Positions 39,000-48,818 of a stretch of 64,000 bases of DNA are shown here, piece after piece. How positions within the stretch are numbered: the first letter of the stretch is position 1; each line of letters opens with the position of its first letter. Made by a program: the position numbers and the translations under genes. The DNA comes from Rubrivivax sp. (GTDB taxonomy: Bacteria; Pseudomonadota; Gammaproteobacteria; Burkholderiales; Burkholderiaceae_C). The notes beneath the pieces are model-generated. The model saw only the letters and a program-made list of their open reading frames with translations. It did no database searches and was not told the origin of the DNA. The stretch lies in the NCBI GenBank assembly GCA_024641945.1, contig JAHECD010000004.1:24736-88735 (forward strand), given 5' to 3'.

Positions 39000-39386
39000 A
39001 TGGACGCTTTCAAGACCCACGGCGCTTTCAGCTGGTGTGAATTGATGACCCCGGACCCGGCCGCCGCGGTCGCGTTCTACGGCCCGCTCTTCGGCTGGAA
39101 ATCCGACAAGATGGATATGGGCCCGGGCCAGTATCACGTGCAAAAGGTCGGCGACGCTGCCATCGGCGGCGTCATGAGCATGCCGCCCGACGCCCCTAAG
39201 GGCATGCCACCGATGTGGGGCTGTTACGTCACGGTCGACAAGGTCGACGACACCGTCGCCCAAGCCGTCAAGCTTGGTGGCAAGGTGATCATGCCGATCA
39301 TGCAGGTGCCGGGCGTGGGCCGCATGGCGGTGATTGCCGACCCGCAGGGCGCGGTGATCAGCGTGATCACGTACGAGCAGCGCTGA
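39000..39386 (+). CDS. VOC-family (glyoxalase-like) protein
   Basis: A 128-residue protein of the vicinal oxygen chelate fold (FSWCELMTPDPAAAVAFYGPLFGWK; the second repeat ends VIADPQGAVISVITYEQ). Substrate unknown; the family includes glyoxalases, dioxygenases and resistance proteins. The ATG at 39000 agrees with the domain edge; the longer frame overlaps the divergent argA. hrpA follows. Confidence 0.85.
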   Translation: MDAFKTHGAFSWCELMTPDPAAAVAFYGPLFGWKSDKMDMGPGQYHVQKVGDAAIGGVMSMPPDAPKGMPPMWGCYVTVDKVDDTVAQAVKLGGKVIMPIMQVPGVGRMAVIADPQGAVISVITYEQR

Positions 39387-39393
39387 CGCGCGT

Positions 39394-39412
39394 GCCGCGG
39401 ATAATCCGCGGC
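39394..39412 (+). promoter_or_regulatory. 19-base palindrome with -10-like core before hrpA
   Basis: GCCGCGGATAATCCGCGGC (39394-39412) is a perfect 9-bp inverted repeat around one A and ends two bases before the hrpA GTG. It includes GATAAT, a plausible -10. Could be an operator/promoter or a hairpin hiding the start; no Shine-Dalgarno is seen. Confidence 0.5.
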
Positions 39413-39414
39413 CC

Positions 39415-42400
39415 GTGACACAGCCTGCTCCCTCGCAAGATCAGCGGCGCCGCCCGAGCGGCCCACCGGCGGCGAACCCCGTCCCGCCGATCACCTACCC
39501 CGAGTCGCTGCCGGTTTCCGGCCGGCGCGATGAGATCGCGCGCGCCATTCGCGAGCACCCGGTCGTCATCGTCTGCGGCGAGACCGGATCCGGCAAGACC
39601 ACGCAGCTGCCGAAGATCGCGCTCGAGCTCGGGCGCGGGCTCGGCGCGGGCGGCAAGGGCCTGATCGGCCACACCCAGCCGCGCCGCATCGCGGCGTCCA
39701 GCGTGGCCAAGCGCATCGCCGAGGAGCTCAACTCGCCGCTCGGCGAAGTCGTCGGGTTCAAGGTCCGCTTCCAGGACCGCCTGCAGCGCGGCGCCTCGGT
39801 CAAGCTCATGACCGACGGCATCCTGCTTGCAGAGACACAGACCGATCCGCTGCTCAAGGCCTACGACACGTTGATCATCGACGAAGCCCACGAACGCAGC
39901 CTCAATATCGATTTCCTGCTCGGCTATCTGCGGCAGATCCTTCCGCGCCGGCCCGACCTGAAGATCGTCGTGACCTCGGCCACGATCGACGCCGACCGAT
40001 TCGCCAAACACTTTGCGTCGATCCGAGGGCCCGCGCCGGTCATTCAGGTCTCGGGCCGCCTGTATCCCGTCGAGCACCGATGGCGGCCGTTCGAGGAATC
40101 GCGTGAGCACGACCTGAACGACGCCATCGCCGATGGCGTGGACGAACTCTGGCGGGGTGGTGGGGCCGGGGACATCTTGGTATTCCTGCCGGGCGAACGC
40201 GAGATCCGCGAGGCGGCGGACCATTTGCGCCGGCACCTGGCTTCGGCCAAGGGCACGGTGCGCGGCGGGCCGCCGCCAGACGTGCTGCCACTCTTCGCAC
40301 GCCTGTCGCCGGCCGAGCAGGACCGCGTCTTCAACCCCGGCAACGGGCGGCGCATCGTGCTCGCCACCAACGTGGCCGAGACCTCGCTCACCGTGCCCGG
40401 CATCCGCTACGTCATCGACTCGGGCCTGGCGCGCGTCAAACGCTACAGCTACCGCAACAAGGTCGAGCAACTGCTGGTGGAGCCGATCAGCCAGGCCGCG
40501 GCGAACCAGCGCGCCGGCCGTTGCGGGCGCGTGGCCGACGGGGTGTGCATCCGTCTGTACGACGAGAAGGACTTTGCCGGCCGGCCGCGCTTCACCGACC
40601 CGGAGATCCTGCGCTCGTCGCTGGCCGGGGTGATCTTGCGCATGAAGGCGCTGCGCCTGGGCATGGTCGAAGACTTCCCGTTCCTCGAAGCGCCGCCGCG
40701 CAAGGCCATCGCCGACGGCTACGCCCTGCTCGGCGAGTTGAACGCGGTGGACGACGAGAACGAACTCACCGCCATCGGCAAGGAGCTGTCGCGCCTGCCG
40801 CTCGACCCGCGTGTGGGCCGCATGATCCTCGAGGCGCGAGACCGTCAGGCGCTCGACGAGGTGGTCATCATCGCGTCGGCGCTCAGCGTGCAGGACGCGC
40901 GCGACCGGCCGATGGAGGCGGCCCAGGCGGCCGACGAGAAGCACCGCAAGTTCGACGACGAGCGATCGGAGTTCATGGGCTACCTCAAGCTCTGGAAGTG
41001 GATCGAGGACGGCCGCGGCGTGCACGGCCATGCCAGCGCCGCGACGCAGAAGACCGATACCCACAAGCTCAGCAACCGCCAGCAGGAGCAACGCCTGCGC
41101 GAAAGTTTCGTCAACCCGCGCAAGGTGCGCGAGTGGCGCGACATCCATACGCAGCTGCACACCGTGGTGGCCGAACACGGCTGGCGGCTCAACGGCTCGC
41201 CGGCCACCTACGAGCAGGTGCATCTGTCGATGCTGGCCGGGCTGTTGGGCAATGTCGGCTGCAAGAGCGACGACGAGGACTGGTACCTCGGCGCGCGTGG
41301 CATCAAGTTCTGGCGCCATCCGGGCGCGCACCTGAGCAAGAAGCCGGGTCGCTGGCTCGTGGCGGCCGAACTCGTCGAAACGACGCGGCTCTTCGGCCGC
41401 GGGCTCGCCGGAATCGAGCCGACCTGGATCCCCGCCATCGCCGGGCACCTGCTGAAGAAGCAGCTGCTCGAGCCGCATTGGGAGAAGAAGGCGGCCGAGG
41501 TGGTCGCGCTCGAGCGCGCCACGCTCTACGGCATCGTCGTCTACAACAACAAGCGCGTGAATTACGGCCTCGTGGACCTGCCGGCCGCACGCGAGATCTT
41601 CATCCGTGAGGCGCTGGTCCACGGCGAATGGGAGACGAAGCTGCCGTTTCTGGCCGCCAACGACAAGCTGATCCGCCAGGTCGAGGAGCTCGAGCACAAG
41701 TCGCGCCGCCAGGACGTGCTGGTCGACGACGACCTGATCTTTGCCTACTACGACCAGCAGTTGCCGAAGGACGTCTGCTCGGGCGCGAGTTTCGAGCGCT
41801 GGTACCGCGACGAAGTCCGGCGCCAGCCGAAGCTGCTGCACCTGACGCGCGACGAGCTGATGCGGCACGAGGCCGCGGGCATCACCACGGCGGCGTTCCC
41901 CAAGACCCTGCGCCTGGGCGGCATCGACTGTGTGGCGACCTACCTGCACGAGCCCGGCGACCCGAAGGACGGCCTGACGGTCACGGTGCCGATCTACGCA
42001 CTCAACCAGGTCAACGAGGACCGCTGCGACTGGCTCGTGCCCGGTATGTTGAAGGACAAGGTGCTGGCGCTCGTGAAGAGCCTGCACCAGCGCCCGCGCT
42101 CGCGCCTCGTGCCGTTGCCCGACTACGTGGCCGAGTTCTGCGAGTTCGCGCCGTTTGCACAGGGGGCATTGATGGACGTGCTGCTCAAGGCCGTTCGCGA
42201 CCGCACGCAACTGGCCGTGCAGCGCAACGACTTCAAGCTCGAGACCTTGCAGCCGCACCTGTTCATGAACTTCCGCGTCGTCGACGAGCATGGGCGGCAG
42301 CTCGCGATGGGGCGCCATCTGCCCACGCTGAAGGCGGAGTGGGGCGGGCAGGCGCGCAGTGCGTTCCAGGCGCTGGCGGCGCTGAAGGTCGCGACGGTGG

Positions 42401-43380
42401 CGTCGCCACTGGCCCAAGACGCACCTTCTTCCGCGCCCCCTTCCGCGCAACCCAGCGGTCCGGCGGGCCCGTCACGCGGTGTCGTCGCGCGGGTCGAGCG
42501 TGCCCCCAGCGCCGAGTCTGCGGCCGTCGAAAACAAGGCCTACACCGCATGGAGCTTCGGCGAGTTGCCGGAGCTGATGGAGGTGCGCAAGGGCAGCCAG
42601 ACGCTGATCGGTTTTCCGGCGTTGATCGACAAGGGCACACAGGTCGAGATCGAGGTCTTCGACGAACCCGACGTGGCCGCCGCGAAGCACCGCGCCGGCC
42701 TGCGCCGGCTGGTCGCATTGCAGATCAAGGAGCCGCTGAAGTACCTCGAGAAGAACATCCCGGACCTGCTCGAGATGGCCGCTCACTACATGCCGCTGGG
42801 CACGCTGGAGGGCCTGCGCGAACAGATCATCGACGTCGCGCTCGATCGCGCGTTTCTGGCCGACCCATTGCCCACCAACGAGGCCCTGTTCAAGGCGCGC
42901 GTGGAGGAGGGCCGCACGCGGCTGACGCTGATCGCGCACGAGGTCGCGCGCCTCGCCGGCACCGTACTCGCCGAGTACGCCGCGGCCGTGCGCAAGCTCA
43001 AGGACAGCCGCCCGCCCAAGGATGTGGCCGACGATGTCCAGGCACAACTGCAGCGACTTTGCGGCAAGCGGTTCATCGTCAACACACCCTGGGCACCGCT
43101 GCAGCACTTCGCGCGTTATCTCAAGGCGGTCACGCTGCGGCTGGACAAGCTGCGTGCCGATCCGGTGCGCGATGCCTCGCGCATGGGCGAATTGCGCCCG
43201 CTCGAGCAGCGCTACCTGCGGCGGCTGGCCGAGATGAAGGGCGGGCACGACGCCAGGCTCGATGAATACCGCTGGCTCTTGGAAGAACTGCGGGTGAGCC
43301 TGTTTGCGCAGGAACTGCGCACGCCCCAGCCGGTCAGCACCAAGCGGCTCGACAAGGCCTGGGTGCAGATCGTTTCGTGA
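39415..43380 (+). CDS. hrpA: ATP-dependent RNA helicase HrpA
   Basis: DEAH-box helicase, 1321 residues, beginning at GTG 39415. Walker A GETGSGKT (Lys61), DEAH at 156-159 (IIDEAHERS), motif III SAT (VVTSATIDA), motif VI QRAGRCGR, then winged-helix, OB-fold domain, and the long HrpA-only C-terminal DUF3418 region. HrpA rescues stalled ribosomes and acts on mRNA. A 1027-residue frame on the opposite strand is an artefact of codon composition. Confidence 0.96.
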   Translation: MTQPAPSQDQRRRPSGPPAANPVPPITYPESLPVSGRRDEIARAIREHPVVIVCGETGSGKTTQLPKIALELGRGLGAGGKGLIGHTQPRRIAASSVAKRIAEELNSPLGEVVGFKVRFQDRLQRGASVKLMTDGILLAETQTDPLLKAYDTLIIDEAHERSLNIDFLLGYLRQILPRRPDLKIVVTSATIDADRFAKHFASIRGPAPVIQVSGRLYPVEHRWRPFEESREHDLNDAIADGVDELWRGGGAGDILVFLPGEREIREAADHLRRHLASAKGTVRGGPPPDVLPLFARLSPAEQDRVFNPGNGRRIVLATNVAETSLTVPGIRYVIDSGLARVKRYSYRNKVEQLLVEPISQAAANQRAGRCGRVADGVCIRLYDEKDFAGRPRFTDPEILRSSLAGVILRMKALRLGMVEDFPFLEAPPRKAIADGYALLGELNAVDDENELTAIGKELSRLPLDPRVGRMILEARDRQALDEVVIIASALSVQDARDRPMEAAQAADEKHRKFDDERSEFMGYLKLWKWIEDGRGVHGHASAATQKTDTHKLSNRQQEQRLRESFVNPRKVREWRDIHTQLHTVVAEHGWRLNGSPATYEQVHLSMLAGLLGNVGCKSDDEDWYLGARGIKFWRHPGAHLSKKPGRWLVAAELVETTRLFGRGLAGIEPTWIPAIAGHLLKKQLLEPHWEKKAAEVVALERATLYGIVVYNNKRVNYGLVDLPAAREIFIREALVHGEWETKLPFLAANDKLIRQVEELEHKSRRQDVLVDDDLIFAYYDQQLPKDVCSGASFERWYRDEVRRQPKLLHLTRDELMRHEAAGITTAAFPKTLRLGGIDCVATYLHEPGDPKDGLTVTVPIYALNQVNEDRCDWLVPGMLKDKVLALVKSLHQRPRSRLVPLPDYVAEFCEFAPFAQGALMDVLLKAVRDRTQLAVQRNDFKLETLQPHLFMNFRVVDEHGRQLAMGRHLPTLKAEWGGQARSAFQALAALKVATVASPLAQDAPSSAPPSAQPSGPAGPSRGVVARVERAPSAESAAVENKAYTAWSFGELPELMEVRKGSQTLIGFPALIDKGTQVEIEVFDEPDVAAAKHRAGLRRLVALQIKEPLKYLEKNIPDLLEMAAHYMPLGTLEGLREQIIDVALDRAFLADPLPTNEALFKARVEEGRTRLTLIAHEVARLAGTVLAEYAAAVRKLKDSRPPKDVADDVQAQLQRLCGKRFIVNTPWAPLQHFARYLKAVTLRLDKLRADPVRDASRMGELRPLEQRYLRRLAEMKGGHDARLDEYRWLLEELRVSLFAQELRTPQPVSTKRLDKAWVQIVS

Positions 43381-43488
43381 CCGGCGCCGCATCCGGCGTT
43401 TGATCTGGATCGACCGCAGGACACGACGGTTACACAGCCGTCCGTTCCGGGTTTACCCTCGCCACTTCGCAAGCTCCGGTCTTCCCCC

Positions 43489-46176
43489 TTGGACAAGCAC
43501 TACCTCACGCCGCTGTTTTCGCCCGATGCCGTCGTGGTCTTCGCTGGCGATCCGGCCTTGCCGCCCGACGACGCAGCGCGCACGCCGTCGGCCAGGGCGC
43601 TGCTGCAATCGCTCGCGCAGAACAGGTTCGTCGGACAGCTGGCGATGCTGGACATCGGCATGAGCGGCACGCTGGCCGACCTGGCGGTTGCGCGTGTCGA
43701 CCTGGCCATCATCGCGCTGCCGTCGGACCAGATCGCCTCGGCGCTCGAGGTGGCGGGGCGCATCCGGTCGCGCGCCGCGATGGTGCTGTCCAGCGGGCTG
43801 CCGCCCTCACAATGCACGGAACTGCATGCCATCGCGCGGCGCCACGGCATGCTGCTGATGGGTCCCAACAGCCTGGGCTTCCAGCGCCCGTCGATCAAGC
43901 TCAACGCCAGTGCGGCCGGTGCCATGGGTGCGCCGGGGCCGCTCGCGCTGGTCTGCCAATCCGGCGCGCTCACGGCGAGCATCCTCGACTGGGCACACAC
44001 CAGCGGCGTGCGTTTTTCGACCGTCGTGTCGCTCGGGCCGAATACCGGCGTCGACCTGCCACAGGTGCTGGATTTCCTGGCCAACGACGGCGCCACACAA
44101 AGCATCCTGATCTACATGGAGGGCATCCACCATGCGCGCCGCTTCATGAGCGCACTGCGCGCGGCGGCGTATGCCAAGCCCGTGGTCGTGATGAAGGCCG
44201 GGCGCAAGCCGGCAGGCAGCCGTGCCGCCCTCACGCATTCGGCCGCCATCGTCGGCAGCGACGATGTCTTCGAGGCGGCACTGCGTCGTGCAGGGGCCGT
44301 GCGGGTGCGCGTCTTTACCCAGCTCTTCTCGGCGGCCCGCTGTTTGGCATCGCGCTACCGCCCGGTGGGCAAACGTCTTGCGGTCGTCACCAACGGCGGC
44401 GGGCCGGGTGTGCTGGCGGCCGACTGGGCGAACGAGATCAAGCTCGAGCTTGCCAGCCTGTCCGCCGCATCGCGCTCGGCGCTGGCACCTTTGCTGTCGC
44501 CGCAGGCCACCCTGGACGCCTTGATCGACCTGGGCGAGGAGGGCACGCCCGAGGCCTACCAGGCGGCGTTGCGCGCATGTGTGGCCGACAGCGGTGTCGA
44601 CGGCGTCCTCGTCCTGCATTCCCCCAAGCCCGGCAGCGACCCGGAAGCCGTCGCCCGCGTTGTCATCGAGGGCGATCGCGAGGCCGGCAAGCCCTTGCTC
44701 GCGTGCTGGCTCGGCGACGAGGCGGTGCGCTCGGCACGTGCGGCACTGAATGCCGCCCACATCCCCAGCTTCCGCACGCCCGAGGCGGCCACCGATGCGT
44801 TCGGGAACATCGCGAGCTTCTACCAGAACCAGCAACTGCTGCAGCAGACGCCGCCCCCGCGGTCCACGCTGGCGCAGCCGGACATCGAAGGCGCGCGGTT
44901 GCTGATCGAGACGGTGCTCACCGAGCGCCGACGCGTGCTCACGGAGATGGAGTCGAAGGCGCTGCTCGCCGCCTTTCATATCCCCGTGACGCGCACCATG
45001 CTCGCGCGCAACGCCAACGAGGCGATGCTGATCGCCAGCCAGCTCGGTTACCCCGTGGTGCTCAAGATCGATTCGCCCGATATCAGCCACAAGAGCGACG
45101 TCGAAGGCGTCGTATTGAACGTCATGACGGCCAGCCAGGTGCGCGACGGCTTCAACGACATGCTGGCACGCGTGGGGCGCGCACAGCCTTCGGCGCGCAT
45201 CAACGGCGTGACGATCCAGCCGATGTCGGTCAAGCGCCGCGGCCGCGAGATCTTCGTCGGCCTGACGACCGACGAGGCTTTCGGACCCGTGATCACCTTC
45301 GGCGCCGGCGGCACGATGGTCGAGCTGATCGCCGACCGGGCGATGGAGCTGCCGCCACTGAACCAGTTCCTCGCCCACCGGCTGATCGAGCGGGCGCGCG
45401 TGGCCGAAATGCTCGGCGGCTGGCGCGGCAGTGCGGCGGCCGACCTCGCCGCGGTCGAGCAGATCCTGCTGCGGGTGTCGGAGATGGTGTGCGAGCTGCC
45501 GCAATTGCGCGAGATGGACATCAACCCCGTCATCGTCGACGAATCCGGCGCCGTGGCGGTCGATGCGCGCATCGTGATCGACCACGCACCACCGGCCGCA
45601 CGCGACTACAACCACCTCGCGATCCTGCCGTATCCGTCGGCGCACGAGCGCGAATGGCCGATGAAGGGCGGCGGGCAGTACACGATCCGTCCGATCCGGC
45701 CCGACGATGCCGAGATGCTGCAGACCTTCGTGCGCGGGCTGTCGCAAGAGAGCCGCTATTTCCGCTTTGCCAGCACGATGCAGGAATTGCCGGCGCGCAT
45801 GCTGGCGCGCTACACGCTGATCGACTACGACCGCGAGATGGCGCTCGTCGCCGTGACCAAGGAGCGCCAGGCGGGCGATGGCGGCAACTTCTTCGATCAC
45901 GAACGCATCATCGGCGTGTCGCGCTACATCACGAACCCCGACCTCACGACCTGCGAGTTCTCGCTCGTCGTCGGTGACGGCTACAACGGTCAGGGCCTCG
46001 GGTCGCGCCTGATGCTGTCGATCGCCGACTTCGCGCGCAGCAAGGGGCTGCAGCAGATCGAAGGTCTGGTGCTGGCCAACAACCCGAACATGCTGCGGCT
46101 GATGAAAGGGCTGGGCTACGAGGAGCGAAAGTTCCCCGAGGACCCCGACTTCAAGCTCGTGGTCAAGGCGCTGTAG
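43489..46176 (+). CDS. Pat-like acyl-CoA synthetase/GNAT acetyltransferase
   Basis: An 895-residue protein: CoA-binding/NDP-forming acyl-CoA synthetase domain, ATP-grasp domain (about 485-705, with GYPVVLKIDSPDISHKSDVEGV and MDINPVIV), then a C-terminal GNAT acetyltransferase (about 725-895; RYFRFASTMQELP, GQGLGSRLMLSIADFARSKG). This matches bacterial lysine acetyltransferase Pat/YfiQ. Here the THSAAIVGSD segment keeps the histidine of active ADP-forming synthetases, which Pat-type proteins often lack. TTG start at 43489; no better start lies upstream. Confidence 0.92.
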   Translation: MDKHYLTPLFSPDAVVVFAGDPALPPDDAARTPSARALLQSLAQNRFVGQLAMLDIGMSGTLADLAVARVDLAIIALPSDQIASALEVAGRIRSRAAMVLSSGLPPSQCTELHAIARRHGMLLMGPNSLGFQRPSIKLNASAAGAMGAPGPLALVCQSGALTASILDWAHTSGVRFSTVVSLGPNTGVDLPQVLDFLANDGATQSILIYMEGIHHARRFMSALRAAAYAKPVVVMKAGRKPAGSRAALTHSAAIVGSDDVFEAALRRAGAVRVRVFTQLFSAARCLASRYRPVGKRLAVVTNGGGPGVLAADWANEIKLELASLSAASRSALAPLLSPQATLDALIDLGEEGTPEAYQAALRACVADSGVDGVLVLHSPKPGSDPEAVARVVIEGDREAGKPLLACWLGDEAVRSARAALNAAHIPSFRTPEAATDAFGNIASFYQNQQLLQQTPPPRSTLAQPDIEGARLLIETVLTERRRVLTEMESKALLAAFHIPVTRTMLARNANEAMLIASQLGYPVVLKIDSPDISHKSDVEGVVLNVMTASQVRDGFNDMLARVGRAQPSARINGVTIQPMSVKRRGREIFVGLTTDEAFGPVITFGAGGTMVELIADRAMELPPLNQFLAHRLIERARVAEMLGGWRGSAAADLAAVEQILLRVSEMVCELPQLREMDINPVIVDESGAVAVDARIVIDHAPPAARDYNHLAILPYPSAHEREWPMKGGGQYTIRPIRPDDAEMLQTFVRGLSQESRYFRFASTMQELPARMLARYTLIDYDREMALVAVTKERQAGDGGNFFDHERIIGVSRYITNPDLTTCEFSLVVGDGYNGQGLGSRLMLSIADFARSKGLQQIEGLVLANNPNMLRLMKGLGYEERKFPEDPDFKLVVKAL

Positions 46177-46197
46177 GCGCTGCGGCCGCTGCGGTCG

Positions 46198-47649
46198 TCA
46201 CGCGCCGGGCTCGGGCGGCCGGCGCGCCAGCAGCTCCGGCACGAGCGCCTCGTAGCCGGCCGCCACGTGCAGCAGCGCGGCGTCGCCGAGCGGGCGGCCG
46301 ATGAGTTGCAGCCCCATCGGCACGCGCCCGCTCTCGTCGAACCCCGCCGGCACGCTGATCGCAGGCAGCCCGGCGAAGGTGGCGTACAGCGTGCACTCCA
46401 TCCAGCGGTGGTAGGTGTCCATGGCACGGCCGTGGATCATCTTCGGCCAATGCCGTGCGACGTCGAAAGGCCAGACCTGGGCCACCGGCAGCGCCAGCAC
46501 ATCGAAATGCTTGAAAAGGCCCAGCAGGTGCTGCAGGAAGGCGCCGCGCCGAACGCTGGCGGCCATGAAATCCGCAAAGCTCAGCCCCTGCGCGGCGTCG
46601 TGCTCCCACAGGGCCTCGGGCTTGATGCGCGAGCGCGCACCCGGCTGCCCCATCACCGCGGCCACGGCGGGTGCCACGAGCGCGCGGCGCCAGACGAGCC
46701 AGGCGTCCCACACCGCGTCGAGGTCGACCTCCAGCGTGGCCGGCTCGACGATGGCGCCACCGGCGGCCATCGCGCCCAGCGCCTGCTCGCACACGGGCAG
46801 GATGCCCGGCTCGATCGGCAGATGGCCGCCGAGGTCGCGCAGCCAGCCCACGCGGACGCCCCGCATGCTGGCGTCGGCACCCGGTACGTAACTGCGCGCA
46901 CCGCCCGCCAGCGACAGCGGCGCGCGTGGATCGTGGCCCGCCTGCACGGACAACAGCTGGGCCAGGTCGTGCACCGTGCGTGCCATGGGCCCGTCGGTCC
47001 CGAGCTGGCTCACGTAGAGCTCGGGCTTGGGAAAGGCCGGCACCCGGCCCTGGCTCGGACGCATGCCGAAGACATGGTTCCAGCCCGCGGGGTTGCGCAG
47101 CGAGCCCATGAAGTCCGAGCCGTCGGCCACCGGCAGCAGGCGCTGCGCCAGCGCCACCGCGGCGCCGCCGCTCGAGCCGCCGGCGCTGACCTGCGGGTTC
47201 CACGCGTTGCCGGTCGGACCGAAGACATGGTTGTAGGTGTGCGACCCCAGCCCGAACTCCGGCATGTTGGTCTTGCCGATGACGATGCAGCCGGCGCCCT
47301 TCATGCGCGCCACGTAGACGCTGTCGTGCGTGGGACGTGCGTCCTTCAGCAGCGGCGAACCCAGTGTGGTGGGGAAGCCGACCGCGTGCGCCGTGTCCTT
47401 GATCGCCTGCGGCATGCCGTGCATCCAGCCCCGCGAATGGCCCCGCGCGAGATCGGCGTCACATTCGTCGGCCTGGCTCAGCAACTGTTCGTCGGGCGCC
47501 AGGCTGACGATCGCGTTGAATCGCGGGTTCAGGCGGTGGATACGGGCCAGCGTGGACTGCATCACTTCGCGACACGAGACAGTGCGTGCATGGATCGCCG
47601 CGTGCAGCGCGCCAGCGTCCAGTTCGGTCGGGTCCGGGGGCAGGGGCAT
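46198..47649 (-). CDS. Amidase signature family hydrolase
   Basis: A 483-residue Ser-cisSer-Lys amidase: Lys in GMPQAIKDTAH, and the GGSSGG loop (VSAGGSSGGAAVALA) holding the cis-Ser and nucleophile. The family includes amidases and GatA; lack of a GatCAB neighbourhood points to a catabolic amidase. Substrate unknown. It is divergent from a Bug receptor gene, which may deliver its substrate, and converges on the Pat-like gene. Confidence 0.88.
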   Translation of the reverse strand: MPLPPDPTELDAGALHAAIHARTVSCREVMQSTLARIHRLNPRFNAIVSLAPDEQLLSQADECDADLARGHSRGWMHGMPQAIKDTAHAVGFPTTLGSPLLKDARPTHDSVYVARMKGAGCIVIGKTNMPEFGLGSHTYNHVFGPTGNAWNPQVSAGGSSGGAAVALAQRLLPVADGSDFMGSLRNPAGWNHVFGMRPSQGRVPAFPKPELYVSQLGTDGPMARTVHDLAQLLSVQAGHDPRAPLSLAGGARSYVPGADASMRGVRVGWLRDLGGHLPIEPGILPVCEQALGAMAAGGAIVEPATLEVDLDAVWDAWLVWRRALVAPAVAAVMGQPGARSRIKPEALWEHDAAQGLSFADFMAASVRRGAFLQHLLGLFKHFDVLALPVAQVWPFDVARHWPKMIHGRAMDTYHRWMECTLYATFAGLPAISVPAGFDESGRVPMGLQLIGRPLGDAALLHVAAGYEALVPELLARRPPEPGA

Positions 47650-47727
47650 GGCTCACCTCGCAGGGGCAGCAGATCGACAAACGGCGATGCATTGTCCGCG
47701 CCGGGCGAAGGGGCACACCGTCCTCCG

Positions 47728-47741
47728 CACATTTGCACAAA
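47728..47741 (+). promoter_or_regulatory. Shared palindromic motif CACATTTGCACAAA (copy 1)
   Basis: The core TTTGCACAAA (47732-47741) is an inverted repeat (TTTG-CA-CAAA) 112 bases before the Bug receptor ATG. The same 14-mer occurs at 57049-57062. Confidence 0.35.
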
Positions 47742-47852
47742 CCCTGATTGGTGCAGCCGACATGTTCGGATAGCGTCGCCGCCGACCCCGGATGCATGCC
47801 GCCGCCGTGCCCGGGCGTGACCTCGTATGCGGCGCCATCCGACGGAGACCCC

Positions 47853-48809
47853 ATGAAACATCGACACTGGCTTTCGGCCTGTGCCCTGACCCTCGCCAGC
47901 CTGGCCGCCGCTGCCCAGGGGTACCCCAGCAAACCGCTGCGCATGGTGGTCACGTTCCCGCCCGGCGGTGCGCCCGACATCCTGGCCCGCTTGTTCGCCG
48001 ACCGCGCGCAACTCGGCCAGCCGATCGTCGTCGACAACAAGCCCGGGGCGGGAGGCAATATCGGTGCCGAGATGGTGGCCAAGTCGGCGCCGGATGGCTA
48101 TACGCTGGTGATGGGAACGGTCGGCACGCACTCGATCAACGGCGCGCTCTACAGCAAGATGCCGTACGACATGGTGCGCGACTTCACGCCGGTGGCACAC
48201 GTCGCGTCCGCGCCCAACCTGCTCGTCGTCAACAACGACCTGCCAGTGAAGAATGTGGCCGAGCTCATCACCTACATGAAGGCGAACCCGAACAAGCTCA
48301 GCTTCGGCTCGCCGGGCATCGGCACCTCGGTGCACGTCTCGGGTGAGCTCTTCAAGTCGATGACCGGCACCAGCATGACGCACGTGCCCTACAAGGGCCG
48401 GCAGTTCGCGATACCCGATCTCGTCGGCGGGCAGATCCAGGTGATGTTCGACAACATGCCGTCGGCGCTGCCGATGGCCAAGGACGGCAAGATCCGCGCG
48501 CTGGCGCAGACCACCGCCAAGCGCTCCGGCGCCGCGCCCGACGTGCCGACTGTCGGCGAGACGGTGCCCGGTTTCGAGGCCACGACCTGGTTTGCGGTGT
48601 TCGCACCCGCGGGCACGCCGCGCGAGGTGGTGGCGCGCATCAACGAGGAGATGCAGCGTGTCTACAAGCTGCCCGACGTGGCGGACAAGCTCAAGTCGCT
48701 CGGCCTCGAGCCCTGGATCTCGACACCCGAAGAACTGGCTCGTTACCAGGCCACCGAGATCACCAAATGGGCCAAGGTGGTCAAGGACTCGGGCGCGCGC
48801 GCCGATTGA
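47853..48809 (+). CDS. Bug/TctC-family periplasmic solute receptor
   Basis: A 318-residue receptor with a signal peptide (LSACALTLASLAAAAQG) and the family motifs YPSKPLRMVVTFPPGGAPDI and VVDNKPGAGGNIGAEMVAKS, then DGYTLVMGT. No TctA/TctB genes are adjacent, so like most Bug proteins in Burkholderiales it is orphan. The ATG at 47853 follows GACGGAGA. It is divergent from the amidase and may supply it with substrate. Ligand unknown. Confidence 0.9.
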   Translation: MKHRHWLSACALTLASLAAAAQGYPSKPLRMVVTFPPGGAPDILARLFADRAQLGQPIVVDNKPGAGGNIGAEMVAKSAPDGYTLVMGTVGTHSINGALYSKMPYDMVRDFTPVAHVASAPNLLVVNNDLPVKNVAELITYMKANPNKLSFGSPGIGTSVHVSGELFKSMTGTSMTHVPYKGRQFAIPDLVGGQIQVMFDNMPSALPMAKDGKIRALAQTTAKRSGAAPDVPTVGETVPGFEATTWFAVFAPAGTPREVVARINEEMQRVYKLPDVADKLKSLGLEPWISTPEELARYQATEITKWAKVVKDSGARAD

Positions 48810-48818
48810 GACAAGAGC

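Noticed and set aside
39367..42450. 1027-residue open frame antisense to hrpA
   Set aside because: High-GC shadow of a well-supported DEAH helicase; no recognisable family and Arg/His-rich composition.
43807..45977. About 700-residue frames on both strands inside the Pat-like gene
   Set aside because: Shadow frames; the ATP-grasp and GNAT motifs are in the 43489 frame.
47700..47760. Sigma-54 promoter (GG-N10-GC) near the Bug receptor
   Set aside because: GGCAC and TTGC are 16 bases apart, not the required spacing.
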